A stretch of DNA of 64,000 nucleotides from Reticulitermes speratus (GCA_021186555.1 JAJKFL010000003.1:39879408-39943407); one strand, 5' to 3'. Shown: positions 51,423-63,963, numbered from the stretch's first letter. Notes: generated from the sequence alone by a model not told the origin. Made by a program: numbers and translations.

Positions 51423-52801
51423 CTGTGAAAACAATGAACAGAATTTAATTATTAATTAATAGAATTTGGTTATTAGAATTTAATTGCAGATCAGTAATAA
51501 GAATTGTAATAGAAATTCACCGAATACGAAAAAAATCAAATAAATAAAAGAGACTAAGAATATTTTGGCGTGGGGTTAATATGTAGATATAAAAATCTTG
51601 GATATTATTTTTTTTTGTTCTACGTATGTTTGTAAGGCGTTATTCATCCCTGAAAATTCCTCTCGGTGTCTGCGTAACCTCACGTCATGTCTTTAGAATC
51701 CGAAGATTAAGCTTTCTGGGATGACACCGTGTCGATTCATAGTCTATTACTGAACTGAGTTCGTGGTGACTGTCCGTCTTCTAATGTAACCACAACCGTT
51801 AGTATTATGAAACCTAATTGGTTTTCATAGCAATCTTCTTAATATAATGATTATACGAGTGGAGGGAGATGTAGGGAAGAGGGGAGATGTGGAGGGGGAC
51901 GCTGCGTAAACGTCTTTACAGAGCCTAATTGCTCTTATAGCCGATGCTGATGGACGTGCGGTCTAAGGCGTAAGTCTGCAGCCGCTTGATTGCTGGGGTC
52001 GAGGGTTCGAATCCCGCTGAGGGCGTGGATGTTCGTCTCTTGTGTTTGTTGTTTGTTGTGTAGGCAGCGGCATCTGCGAAGTTCTGGTCACTCATTCAGA
52101 GGAGTATAATTATGTGTGATCTAGAAACGTCAAAAATGAGCCTGCCTAGGCCCGATTTGGGCTGTTGCGCCACAGAAAAAAAAATTTACACGTATAAGAC
52201 CGGCTTAAAAACGTAAATGTATAATTCTTGAGAACGCTGAAATGCACGATGCTAACGGCGAATGCTTTCAGGACATGCATGTGGACAATTGTGGAACTTA
52301 GATAATGAATGAGGGATGACTTCGGATAGAATAATTACTGGCTGTAAGAAATGTATAAGCCTACATCGTAAATGCCTTACGTGTTAATCGAAACCTGCAC
52401 CAACCACGATTTGTGTTCTCTAACGACCGTGTCTGCAGATGCCAGCCCCTTTATGGCAGTTTTTCGTGCACCATACCACCGAAACCCCCCCATCTCTGTC
52501 TCCTTCAACGTACCACCACCAGACGCATCAACGCCATCAACCCGCAAGCAATACCACCCTCACCCATATTACTCCTGCTTCGAGGAAGCATGCTGTTTGT
52601 AATTAGAACAAAAGAGCTGTATCTTAAGCATCATATACTATATGTGGGTAGCGTCTGCAGCGCTGAGTTTTTGTGCTTATACGACTAATTAGTATGCAAA
52701 ATGTGAATTAGTATTCCGGCGCCTAGCTCGTGTAAGAAACTAATTAAAAACTAAATTTAGCCGTCTAGAATAACTCGCCTTAATAATAAAACGTTACTCA
52801 C
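51423..52801 (-). other. intron of the filamin-repeat gene
   Basis: On the minus strand it starts with the donor GTGAGT at 52801 and ends at the 51423 acceptor. It contains a SINE at 51945-52190. The frames at 52372-52688 have no recognised domain. Confidence 0.7.
51945..52190 (+). repeat. tRNA-Leu-like SINE with poly(A) end
   Basis: The head GCGGTCTAAGGCGTAAGTCT and the B box GAGGGTTCGAATCCCGCT look like a tRNA-Leu derivative. The body ends GGGCTGTTGCGCCACAG followed by about nine A. A single copy in the window. Confidence 0.8.
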
Positions 52802-52969
52802 GTCCTTGGAAGGCATGCCAACATTTTCGTACAACGAATAGGTCTCTGATTTAATTTCACAGTCATCTGGTACATTATCATAGAGAGCAACAGGGAATAA
52901 GAAAGTGACATTCTCCTGAGTGATGAACAGATGTGTTATGAACCATACTGTGTTATTACATTTCACACA
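52802..52969 (-). CDS. penultimate exon of the filamin-repeat gene
   Basis: 168 nt (56 codons), phase 0 at both ends, between the acceptor TCTTCATGCAG and the donor GAC/GTGAGT. It encodes CVKCNNTVWFITHLFITQEN through YENVGMPSKD. The exact phase match with the 51422 exon supports splicing to AFTHDELHQ. The CVKC pair could be half of a zinc site. Exons upstream are not identified in the remaining 11 kb. Confidence 0.72.
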
Positions 52970-53340
52970 CTGCATGAAGATTGCACTGAATAATAATGTT
53001 ATATCTCCAGCGTAATTTGTTACTAACAGGGATGTACAAATATCACAAATACTGCGAGGTTGGAAACTCCCAAATCAAGGTTCGTAGCAACTGCTGCGTA
53101 TGTAGTTATGGTACGTAATTTTATATGGGTTATGAATTCTTTGTATATCGTCTTTATTTTATGACATACAATTAATAACGTTACACAGTCACAGCGATTT
53201 GTATACGTGCGTGTGTTTATCGTTTTTGGCGTGAATGCATGTATAGGCCTATACGTACGAAGTAGGTCTATGCACGCATGTATACTCTAATATTCTTACG
53301 CATGTACGAGCACGCAAGTATAAAGTGTAACTTATTATTC
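52970..53340. other. no feature recognised
   Basis: AT-rich sequence, probably intron of the minus-strand gene. Confidence 0.4.
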
Positions 53341-53349
53341 ACATCTGTG

Positions 53350-53512
53350 AAAGTGGTGGTCGTAGTAGTAGTAGTAGTAGTGGTGGTGGTATTATTAGTA
53401 GTGGTGGTGCTAGTAATAGTAGTAGTAGTGGTGGTATTAGTAGTAGTGGTGGTGCTAGTAGTAGTATTAGTAGTGGTGGTGGTGCTAGTAGTAGTAGTAT
53501 TATAGTAGTATT
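53350..53512. repeat. (GTA/GTG)n trinucleotide microsatellite
   Basis: Imperfect GTA, GTG and ATTA triplets over about 160 bp. The valine-rich plus-strand frame and the leucine/proline-rich minus-strand frame over it are products of the repeat, not genes. Confidence 0.92.
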
Positions 53513-53607
53513 TATGGAGCTCAGTTCGGAGTTAAACGTTTCCTGGAACTCTTCACCATTTAACACCTGTTTGGCACAATGCAGTTTCCTCTGTATTTAG
53601 TATCTAC

Positions 53608-53642
53608 TACTACTACTACTACTACTAATAATAATAATAATA
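53608..53642. repeat. (TAC)n(TAA)n microsatellite
   Basis: Six or seven TAC triplets followed by TAA/ATA triplets, close to the GTA/GTG array and complementary to part of it. Confidence 0.85.
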
Positions 53643-54817
53643 TGGCGTGACCACATATTACTTTGGGCACCCCTATGTAAGTTAACTTTAAATAAAATAT
53701 GGAGGTACTCGAAGCCAGAGCAGGCACCAAACTGGAGAACTCATCTGCATTTTAGAATTCAGTTCCGCTTTAGTAATTTGTTGCTAAAATGTAATTTTCT
53801 TCTGCGTTGATATTGGATCACGATGAGAGTTCTATTGGCACTAGAGGAGGGGCAGGTTAAAATTACTTTTCTGGGAGAAGTCTCATCCATCCATGCCGGC
53901 ACGTAGTAGGAAGGATGCAACTGAGGGATGTCTTTGCTGTTGAGGTGATTTCCGTGTGTTCGTTCCTCAAGCCGGCACAGCGTGTAAACGAATTACTGAA
54001 CGACCCCGCAATAACTACGCTTCGTCGCCTCGAAGCTTAATTATTAGCAGGCCATGGAAAGCAAACAGGCGGATACTTTCCGAAGAACCACGCCTATAAA
54101 CGATAGAGATTCGAATACCTCGATCTCGTCTCTGCTTTTTTTCAACTGGATAAAACTCGCTTATGTTGAAGTTACTGAAACCATACTGATCCATTATGCG
54201 CAACTCCTAACATTCCTCTTGCTGCCAAATGCTCAAGAAGTAACACCTTTGTCGCATTATACACGTACCGGTTTCGAATCTCCGCAAGAACTTCGATTAT
54301 TAATTGTGGTTTCCTCAGCATCGTCAGATGATAAATGAAGTGTGCCACAACCAGTTTTTCTCCAATTTTTTCGAGTTTATCCAACGTGACTATCTCATTC
54401 GACGCTTTATAATGCTTGGATTTAATACAGCTTTATTAAATGACCCACGATTCTCGCTTAACATTGCACATTGTCTAGTACATTCGCAAAAGATGAAGGT
54501 GAAATAACATGATGAACAGTTTTTATATCGTAACCGTAGCATTATAAACTTCATAGTTTGTAGATTTATAACTGTATTATTTTCCAGAAATAGGGAATAC
54601 CTTTGCCAAGGATTTTGTTAAAATTGTCCTAAAACAATATATTTTATTTATTTAACACTTTTACAAAACAGTGTCATCTGTATACTTGCTTACAGCAGTA
54701 ATGCTTCCTACACCTTTAACCCAAGTTACGGCGAGTTTGAATATTGTTTTCAGAAGTCCGATGAATGTGTTTTTGCGATGATCTTCACACAGTTTTCCGT
54801 TATTTTGCTTTTCGAGG
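53643..54817. other. no gene recognised
   Basis: Short open frames at 54015-54507 on both strands show no domain. Possibly intron of the minus-strand gene. Confidence 0.35.
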
Positions 54818-54970
54818 CATTGACATGACTTAAGCGGTTAGTCATCGGCCTCTCACTGCGGAGTCCCGCGTTCCATCCCAGGCGAGTCTATGTGGGATTT
54901 GTAGTTGAAATAGTTGTACTGGGACAGGGGTTTCACCAAGTTTTTCCGCTTTCCACTGTCAGTATTATTG
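54818..54970 (+). repeat. SINE family 2 copy
   Basis: Matches 33076-33225: ATGACTTAAGCGGTTAGTCA head, GCGTTCCATCCCAGGCGAGT, then TGTACTGGGACAGGGGTTTC and CTGTCAG. It is followed at 55025-55050 by CAGCGTCGTTAAATAAA, which may be its tail. Confidence 0.72.
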
Positions 54971-55624
54971 CTTAAATTTTTTGTACTTTTTTATCACCGA
55001 CGCTATCAAACCTCAGCAATTAACAGCGTCGTTAAATAAAAGGCTTAAAGACTAGAGTTTGTGAGATATATGTGTCTTTAAACAGTATGCCTGACCCAGA
55101 ACGTTGCGTAATTTTAATTTTTATTGAGTGTCACAGTACATTTATTGAATTTTCGTGCATAAAAGCTCACGTTTTATAATTACTCACGCGGTATTTAAGT
55201 TCAGCAACATTATTTACCCGACTTTACCATTCACTCGCTAACGGAATATTGCAACTGCAAACGTCTGACCTTAGTAGAGGCCTGTTTGTCACACTGACTA
55301 TTTTAAAAACAAATAATGAAAGTAGCGGTGTACAGATTAGTAACCTCTTTCAATCACAGGAAGCTCAGGGTTCGAACATGGAACTAAGGCACTAAGGGTT
55401 TCTGTCGTTTTCATCAGTTATTCGAGGCAAATTCAAAGACATAAACTTTAAATAGTCCACCACCGATTTTTAATTTTAATTTTAAATTTATTATTCATAG
55501 TAACCATTCTCATTCGACGCTAAATAAAGGCAGTTTACAGTCGATTGAACTAATAGGAAAACATGAACTTTTAAATGGAAACGAAATATTTGTAACAAAT
55601 AAATGTAAAGTGGAACGTTGTGCC
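54971..55624. other. no gene recognised
   Basis: AT-rich sequence after the SINE. Nothing codes. Confidence 0.35.
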
Positions 55625-55810
55625 TGTGCGTGCCATCAAGGCATACGGGGGAGTGGAGGTACAGTTGCATTAATTATTAATCTCAGCATTATATGGAGTG
55701 GTCGGCTTTACGATTCGGCAGCTTTACTATCGGAAAGCGCCTCGATACTTACTGAATAGGGGGCTGGGTGGGCCACGTAGTCTGTCCGGGAATCGAACCA
55801 CGATTTTTCA
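55625..55810 (-). repeat. SINE family 1 copy
   Basis: On the minus strand it holds the GAATCGATTCCCGGACAGAC-like B-box region (seen on plus as GTCCGGGAATCGAACCACG) and ends in the CTCCACTCCCCCGTATGCC tail. The middle is diverged. Confidence 0.6.
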
Positions 55811-58800
55811 TTCATAATAAACGAAAGAGAAAAATGAAGTGTCAGATTAAATGTTGCTCTCACATTATTAGGATCTGAGTGAAGAAGGAAATACTTAAGG
55901 GAGTAGCTGTGAGTTGAAAATTTAATTAACAAGACAAAGAAATCAAAGTGGCATAAACGAGGTGGGGATGAACAACAACAAATTATTTGCACTGGTTTAG
56001 GTTATAAACAAGATGGAAACAAAGCAGACGAAGACCAAGGAAAGAACAAAAGGAAAACTTTTCAACTAGACAATAACAAACAGCCCGGAAACATAAAACA
56101 TTCGAGAAGAGGGAAGAGGGAAAGGACGACGCCTGTTAGAAAACACAGACTTTAGTTTTTATTTGTTTCTGAGTCATGTTACTACTAGTCCCTGTTATTT
56201 GTACACATTTTACAATGTAAGACTGTGATACCAACCCAGAGAGGGGATAGAAGTTGGTTGAAATCTTATTTATGTTTCTGAAATATGTAGAATATGCTGG
56301 AGACAGTAATGCGCTTTACGGTCAACAGGTAATGAATTCAGTGCTGGTGTCCTGTCACAACTATTTAGAAGGTATAATGTACATTGCTCGTTGCAAAAAT
56401 ACATTCGCATGCATGTAGGCTTTAAAGGAGGTCTACCGGCATGCGAGTTCTGCACGCAGCAGCTGCAGCATCTGGCGCAGGTGTCGAGGCTGTTTGGTTA
56501 TTGCGGCAGAATGTAATCATTCTCGTAGTACTTACGAATTGCGTAGGTTATGAACATGGAAAAGAAAATTTTAATAAAAAGCCACTTATTTCTATTGCCT
56601 AGAGTCCTAGAAACTTAGATCTATTATTTTTATTATTGTTGTATTTCATTGTGAAATAATCTAAGTACCCTGTCTGTATACATGACATTTTTCGGATTGA
56701 AACTTAAATTTGCCCACAGTTTTTATGTTTTTATTGCTTGATTTGAAAGCAGTATTTCGCACATAACATGCATTGATTATATAATGTAGCTGCTTTCCAA
56801 TTTTCAAACGTCTGGCCCCAGTTGTTTATTAGTTATTCCTATCAGAACGAGAGCTGAAAAAGTTTTGCATGGCCTCCATGTTATTCTTTATATTCGGGCG
56901 CAGATGGCTGGTCCCAAGAGCAGTCTTTGTAGATGATGCAGGCGCCACCATTCAGTGGCTGTATTACGGAAGCGGACAAACAAATGTAGGCTATTTTTCA
57001 TTGGTAACGCCAGACGCTGCAGCCGTTGCATGCTGTAATCGCACGGTTTTACTGCACTCTCGAAACCGGACCTTTAGGCCTCCAGTCTTAGGCCGCGTCC
57101 AGACTTCAGCACCTTGCCGCACTGTAACAGCGTAACGTAACCGCGCGGGGTTCTCCTCGTCCCGAGGTTTAGTTTCGGACTAGACGGCGCGCATTCTGAC
57201 GAACGGGCTGCGCCCTGGAGGTGTGCAGTTGTGGCAATCCTGCACGGCATATCTGGTATATGTATGCTTCAGTTCGTGTTTTGGTCATATAGTACATAGA
57301 AAGCAACCGTGGGAAAGTAACAATCCCAGGACCCGGATATGGGTCTCATGGACTTAAATGAGTAGGTACCTCACCACCTTTTTCCCTGAGGATGGAAACA
57401 GATCAGTTTCGGACATGATTTATTTTTGTAATTTTGAAACATTAGACGTTTGACAAATTCCAAAATCTATGTATTCCTAACCGTAAGATACCATCGCCAC
57501 AATCCTATACAATTAAACAAATATCAGTGTAAACTTCCGTATGTACCAAACATAACCAATATTTGCCAGCTGTAATTATCCGTGCCACCAGGTTTGACAT
57601 TCAGAAACTATTTCGCACAAAATCTGTTTATGTGTTTCGCATGAGTCTCAGATTAAACGTCAATTGTTTCTTTCAGCGACATTAACGTTTTTGGTATCTG
57701 TAGTGTTTTCTGGTAGATGGGAACTTAATTTTTATGTACGGTTTAAATGAACGTCAGCTTTAAAAGGGCTGATCGAAACACGTTCAATGGTTGGTGAGGT
57801 GAAACATGGGGACTGATAGATGGAGACACGACCATTCTGTTTTATGCACAGCAGCATAAAAATTGTGAATGTTCGGAAGTGTGGCTACGCGATTGATGAA
57901 CAAAATTTTAATTTAAAATTCAGATATGACTGCAATATTTATGACGTCATATTCGTAATACGACAATATTATATGAATACATTTATTGTATTTGGCTAGA
58001 AGTGGGTGGTAAAGCTGTTTGGCTGGGACAAACAGTATTCTATTCGGAACAAGAACGGAGTATGTATTTCTAAATGGAACTCTTGAAAGTGACTAAGCCC
58101 TTCGCGCTATAACTCCTCTATTAATGCACCGGAATCCTGTAATTGGACGGGAAGTGCCCTAAACTGATTACGGGGATGCTATTACAGTTTCTGATTTCAT
58201 ATTTTTAGATACGTTATGAGTTATATCTCCTTTAAAAGGCAATATTAAGTATTCTAACGCTGTGTGACATTTACTTAGGAGACAACTATGGGGTGGGAGA
58301 TATGAGGTTTACACGGCAGTGTTAATGAAGATTCACGTCTTTTGGGTTATGATACCCTTTTGACTGGCACGTAGTTACCTAGTTGGCCTTCACCCAGGAG
58401 ACTTGGATCTTAAAATAGGAGGCGGTTTTAGACACTCATTTGGACCAATTTTGGGTACCGACAAAACAAATTCTGCTGGCTTGTTGAAGTAAATGTACCT
58501 TTCCTCAGTAAAAGAGTTTTGAAAAATCTTGCCTGCTTTATCACATTTATACTAAAGATAGACCCTAGTCAATTTTTCAGTCAAGGTGCATTGGGTTTTA
58601 TAGTTCCCTCTTCATTTTGCGGTGTACAATAAGCTTCAGAATAGAAATACAAAAAAATAGAATGTATTTGGCATTCAACTATCTAGATTATTAATTTGCG
58701 GATTTCTAGACCCCCATCTATCCTCATGTCAGTATGATGATTTTTACTTTTATTCTACGTATTTGTATTCACGTTTAGTTAATTTATTTCGTAATTAAAA

Positions 58801-59496
58801 TAATATACAAGTATACACAGGTAAAATTATTTTGATACCGGAAAAACATTTTTCATTCCATGTTGGCTGTTATGTACTTATTATTTTTTTAATGGTTTAG
58901 TAATTTTTCGAAGGGGCGTGTCTCGTGTACAATATTTGAGGAACGCTAAAGCTCTAAAGCCTTTAGGTGCCGTGACATATGATACTGTACTCTCTTTTGG
59001 TTCATATTTATTACAAAATAAATTGTAACTGAAAAAATAACTTTTGCAGCAGGATTTGCACGGAATAAATATTTCTAGTTTATGCGCCCAAAAATTCTTA
59101 GGTTATGTAAGGAAGTTTTCGCAGTTTACGTTTTTAATGTACAGAGTGACGTAAAGCTCACTTAACGCTACAGACAACTTGTTAAACCTCAAGAGTCAAG
59201 CGACTTTTGCGCCAACCTGTGTTTATGTAATACACTTAGTTTTAATATTTTTAGTCCTGGATATCATCTAGGTTAGTTCTTGAAAATGTAGCTTTCAGAA
59301 AGTGAGTCTGTTTGTGTCTTCAGGTAAGGGGTCCGTTACAAAGAGCTAGTCTCAATTATTCCATATCCATGTCCAAGGTTTGACTGACTGTGGTGTACCT
59401 TCCTCACAACTCTAAAACACGAATCACCTGGCTTTGATAACACTTTTTTTGCCTGCTCAAAGTAAATACTGAAACCTGATGATCCAGATCTTCTGT
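55811..59496. other. no gene recognised; CpG-rich patch at 57090-57240
   Basis: Mostly AT-rich. The patch at 57090-57240 is CpG-rich (AACCGCGCGGGGTTCTCC, GACGGCGCGCATTC) and could be a promoter or first exon, perhaps of the minus-strand filamin-repeat gene. The 88-codon frame at 56869-57135 leads into it but has no domain. Confidence 0.3.
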
Positions 59497-59512
59497 GATG
59501 TGACGTCACATC
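59497..59512. promoter_or_regulatory. 16-bp palindrome with a CRE/ATF site
   Basis: GATGTGACGTCACATC is a perfect palindrome centred on TGACGTCA. No gene start is visible near it, so a regulatory role is only a possibility. Confidence 0.3.
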
Positions 59513-60514
59513 CCAAAAGATTAGAATATTCAGCAACTCCGCTGTGAGAACCCCACGTCTCGCAAATTCTTATCCCTTTTTATTAATTGCTTTTTCAACC
59601 TTTGGAGACCCCATTAAATTCGCTGCATTCGTCCGTCCGTCTGTCCGTACGATTGAAATGACTAGAGAAATGCTGAACGGATTGACGTGAAATCCGACAG
59701 CGAGAATTTTATGAAAACGTATCGATCAATTTTAGCTTTAATTTAGATCTGACAACTATAAGGACCATTTTACGTGAACACCCAAATGCGTATCTGCATG
59801 TGTCTCGAATTTCCCTCGTTAAATATTTATCGGAGTGATGACCTTTCAAGTAAAGTATGAATAACATGAATTTTATGGTCGATGCATTTTACGAACTGTG
59901 ACAGTTTTTGACATCGTTAAACAGGAGGAATGCTCTGTGTACATCTTCATACCTCTAAGAATATAATAAACGATCACTAATTGCCTTCAAATGATACACG
60001 AAAATTACCGAAGTGTCTAAATGTTGATAACAATTAAAATATGCTTTTTAAACACCAGAATTTATAGGTCTACTCATGTATACAATATATATTGAATGAA
60101 AGTATACGCAGCCACAGCTGTTACTATGTTAAAATTTAAACTTTGCCTATTTCGAGACAAACAAAGGAGCCAACATGCCAGACTTATTGCGCTATGCGTA
60201 CATTTTAATCTTGTTCTTTCCAAACTGTGTTTTATTTAACGATGTCTTTGATTAGTAGTTATGGCTCCTTATATTTTATGCTGCTGACTGCGAAGACGGG
60301 AATGAATGACGTGTAGCTGTTGACATATGGCGGGACATTTTTTCGTTAATAAAAGATAAATCCAGACCACAACTAACAGTATTTCTGAGCAAGGTACGCC
60401 ATGGAAACATTTAATATAAATTTGCAATATGGTCATATAACGTATCTTACATCATGAATCATGGTATAGTTGTACGTATGCTACAGTACGAGTATATCAG
60501 GGAGACGTGGTAAG
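59513..60514. other. no gene recognised
   Basis: AT-rich intergenic or intronic sequence. (CCGT)n-like CGTCCGTCCGTCTGTCCGTA at about 59628-59648. Confidence 0.35.
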
Positions 60515-60780
60515 TAATTGGGTCAGTACAATGACTGGTTGTGGGCTAGAAGGCTGGAGAATCGGGGTTGGTTCCCGGAAGGAAGGTACATGCCCTTCAA
60601 AGCGTCCAGGTCGGAACTGGGGGCACAGACAGTCTCCTATCAAATGGATACCGAGGGGTTGTTTTCGCATGAGCAAAATAACCTGAGTGTTGATCTGATC
60701 ATTGACCTTTATCTACACGTACTATGGATATTAGAAAGACTGTAGCTATACCTCCACTCCCCCTTGCATGCATGTGGCTT
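60515..60780 (+). repeat. SINE family 1 copy
   Basis: Head GGGTCAGTACAATGACTGGT with GTTGTGGGCTAGAAGGCTGG, and the diagnostic tail AGCTATACCTCCACTCCCCC at 60745-60764 followed by TGCATGCATGTGGC. The middle is rearranged or diverged compared with 6560-6815. Confidence 0.7.
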
Positions 60781-63079
60781 GATACTTAACTAATATAGAA
60801 AAGCAACAACTTTAATTTTTGCGTGATGTATCATACTGTACATCGAACTTAATAATGTATGTCGTATTTTTACGGGTTCATTCTTGTAAAGTAACTGATG
60901 TATACACCGATTGACATGATTTATTCTATTTTATATTACCTCATTTTATATTCCTTTATTCTGTTAATTTCAAAACTTCACAAAAGAGTAACAATTAATT
61001 ATAGAATTATATAGTGTCTTTCTCTGTACGCTTTATAGTTGGAGCCTGAAAATGGCTAAATTTAGGTTGAAATTTGTAGCTTATTTGATAAATTAGAGCC
61101 TGTTGTCTAATAAAAAGTTTTGTGTTGAGACTGATTGTCATTTTGCTTATTCGTATGTCGTATTATATTTTTGTATCGCAAAATCCCATATATCACAGTT
61201 GTGTCAGCATCTGGGTTATATTAGAGAGGTTTCTGAATCAAATTACTGGAACGGAAGTTCTGGCTCTGGTTTCCGGTATTACTTTCAAGTAATCCCGGTC
61301 ATTATCGATTTAGGGACTTGTACTTAAAGACTGAAACCATCTTCACTCAGTCTTTCCCCTACAATTTCCTTCACATAGACCCATATGTTTAAACACGTAG
61401 CCAGTAAACACAAATTTGAAAAGTGGAAAACTTAATTAAATTACTGATATTAATTAGAATTTCTTCATGTAAATTGGCCGGTAGTTACGTCCACGACAAG
61501 CCAACCCGGTAGCTAAAATTGCCCAATGGACTGTATGCACACAGATTTTACTGGGGTTGGAAATGGCTGTCAGGAGAGGGTTTTACTGCAATGCAGAAAT
61601 ATGTTGCAGGAGAAAAGCGTAACGTAGATGTGTATGAGGCTTAAAGTCGCGAATTTAAAATCTTTGAAATCAAAAGTAAGAAAAAATTAACATTCACGAA
61701 GAAGTGAAGTCAGACTAAAGCTGGACATTACCGCCATTCTGTTTACAATGTCGTATCTTCGTTTCTGATACCTGAAGACGGTCAGAGAAGGTACTTCGGA
61801 TTTCGGAAATCACATAGTGAGACATTGCATAGCTTATTATATTCAGAAACTATTATTAAGAGTGCTCAAATCGAAGAGGTGAGACAGGCCAGTCATATAG
61901 CACGAATGTTGGAGATAAGAAATGCATATAAAAAATTTGTGGAATGCCAGAAATCAGTGTATTTTGGATTCGCAGACGTACGCCTACAAGGGATTGACAT
62001 AGTAAAATGGACCGTAAAGCATCAGTTATGAGCGTCCTGATTGAATTCATGTGGCTCAATTAGGGTCTAATGGCGGAGTCTTGTGAACACGGCTGTGAAC
62101 ATTTGGGTGCTATAAAAGGCTGGGAATTTCTTGATTAGCTGAGCTACCCTCAGATTATCAAGAACGCTATTCCATGGAGTTACTATACTAATTAAAATAG
62201 TATTGCTATTATCTACTGTTTACTTGATAATAGAGTATTATATCTTCTAATATTTTTACCTGACCATTGAAAAATATTTATTTCTGCCATAAGTCGCTAA
62301 ATTGAAAACATGTGGATACAAAACGAGGCCTGTGCTGTAAGATGTTTCGATTGATTCCGGTTCGAAAGAAGATTTAGGCTATGAATATCACTGTTTAGGG
62401 ACGCAAATGGAAAGTGTGTATATTGCAGAAAAGTGTGTGCTGTGTTGCTAGTACGGTGTAGTGTTGGCTGAGTGGAGCGTGAAAGAAAACTGTTGCTTAT
62501 CCTCTTCATTTCGCACATACTTGTACATGCAAACGTGTTTTTGCGGCACCTGGGCCTGAAATATGTGACAAAAGTATCTCGAGATAATAATTAGGAATAT
62601 CGTGATGAGGTATACTGCTTTAATGGAACAGTTCTGTAAGTCAATTTTGATGAATTCTGACGCTGATATGTGTTATATTTAGTCCTACCTCTTTTTGTAG
62701 TCTGCCCAACTTTTGGTGTTGCAAATAGGGTACAGCGTTTCGGAAAATGGACGTATTTCCATCCTGGGGTGAAAAGGTAGGCCTACCTACTCAGCTGGGC
62801 CCGATAGAAGGAGCTACGTAAGCTGTATAGTGATCGAGAATAGCTCTTTCTGTTGGGTACAATTTAGTAGGTAATTCTCCAATTATTCACCTGAGGTAAG
62901 GAATAGATCCAGCTTGTCAGACGTTGTGCTCTGTTCGAAATAACAGGCGATGGACAAAGCAGCAATCAAGTAATGCCGACAGTTCACCTGAGTCACTCCA
63001 ACGAATGTTAGTCTTTTACTTGTAGTTACGGATTAGGTAAATTAATGAGTCACCGGGGCCAACATTATTTTCATTGTCT
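60781..63079. other. no gene recognised
   Basis: Short open frames only (for example 61825-62031), none with a recognisable domain or convincing splice sites. Confidence 0.35.
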
Positions 63080-63530
63080 TGGATGGATTATAGGATATTT
63101 AACGATACTATATCAACTGCAGCTGTTATTTATTGTTGAATTATAATAATGGGTGGTCATAATCGGTGAACTTGAAACGATTGGAAAGGAACGGGTTGGT
63201 GTAACGGTGACGCTGTAGTCTTGACTGGGCAGATACCTGGTTCGGATCTCGACGGAGCCATCGGCTATCCTGACTGAGGTTTTCCGTGGTGCCCCACAGT
63301 CACTTCTCAGACATAAGCTGGGATAATGCCTCGAGAAGGCCACGATTAGTTATAAATTCTCTCTAACACATCGTTTATCAGTCCCTAACTATCCGATGCG
63401 ATATAGTCAAAGTTACTGACAGTTTCCTAGAATACTGAGTTATCCCGGATGGGTTGTAGGATATTTAATGACAGTGTAACAGTTGTAGAGGTTATTTAAT
63501 GTCGAAGGTTATGGTTTGGCGATTGTGCTT
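63080..63530 (+). repeat. tRNA-derived SINE (family 3) between two copies of a tail repeat
   Basis: 63190-63345 has a tRNA-like head (GGGTTGGTGTAACGGTGACG) and B box (CTGGTTCGGATCTCGACGG). Two related segments flank it: ATAGGATATTTAACGATACT at about 63090 and GTAGGATATTTAATGACAGT at about 63458, each followed by a CAGYTGYAGNNGTTATTTA-like stretch. The repeat AGGATATTTAAYGA with GTTATTTA looks like a SINE or LINE tail. Confidence 0.6.
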
Positions 63531-63782
63531 GCTGGACTTAAAACACTTGGAGACTAAGTATCCTGGCCTATTTGAACATATTGTCGGGGAATTCACCTGG
63601 AGAGATTGAAGAGAACATCAAAGAACCTTAGCCAAGGTAGCTGATGTTCCGGTCGACGTGTGAAATTGAGCACCTTTTGAATAGATGTCGCAAAAACTGC
63701 CAGTTGAATAAACTTACTTGGATTTAGCATTCTCCTGTTCTTCCAATAACGTTATATTTCCCCTCCAAGCAACATTGCTTTG

Positions 63783-63813
63783 TCATGGCGTGCAGGCGAC
63801 CTGCACGCCATGA
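63783..63813. repeat. perfect 14-bp inverted repeat, 3-nt loop
   Basis: TCATGGCGTGCAGG, CGA, CCTGCACGCCATGA. It is GC-rich against an AT-rich background. A short plus-strand frame at 63785-63973 starts inside it and has no known domain. Confidence 0.8.
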
Positions 63814-63963
63814 TGGAGCTGAGAGACTTGCCTGCTATTGTTACGACATACTGAAGCTGAGGGGCAAGTGGCAGCGTCCAGGGAAATTCTCAAGTTTCCA
63901 CTATCAACTCAGCCTTTCGAAAACTGGAAATCTTTCAATTGAAATGCCTACTTCCAGAAGACA

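Noticed and set aside
51945..52190. tRNA-Leu gene
   Set aside because: The tRNA-like head is followed by a SINE body and a poly(A) tail, and the cloverleaf is not complete. The other tRNA-like heads in the window were rejected for the same reason.
52372..52688. Histidine/proline-rich plus-strand frames
   Set aside because: They lie in an intron of the minus-strand gene and show no domain or conserved pattern.
53278..53566. Valine-rich (plus) and leucine/proline-rich (minus) proteins
   Set aside because: They are translations of a GTA/GTG microsatellite.
56869..57135. 88-codon frame leading into the CpG-rich patch
   Set aside because: No domain, no convincing splice sites, and frames of this length are expected by chance in GC-richer DNA.
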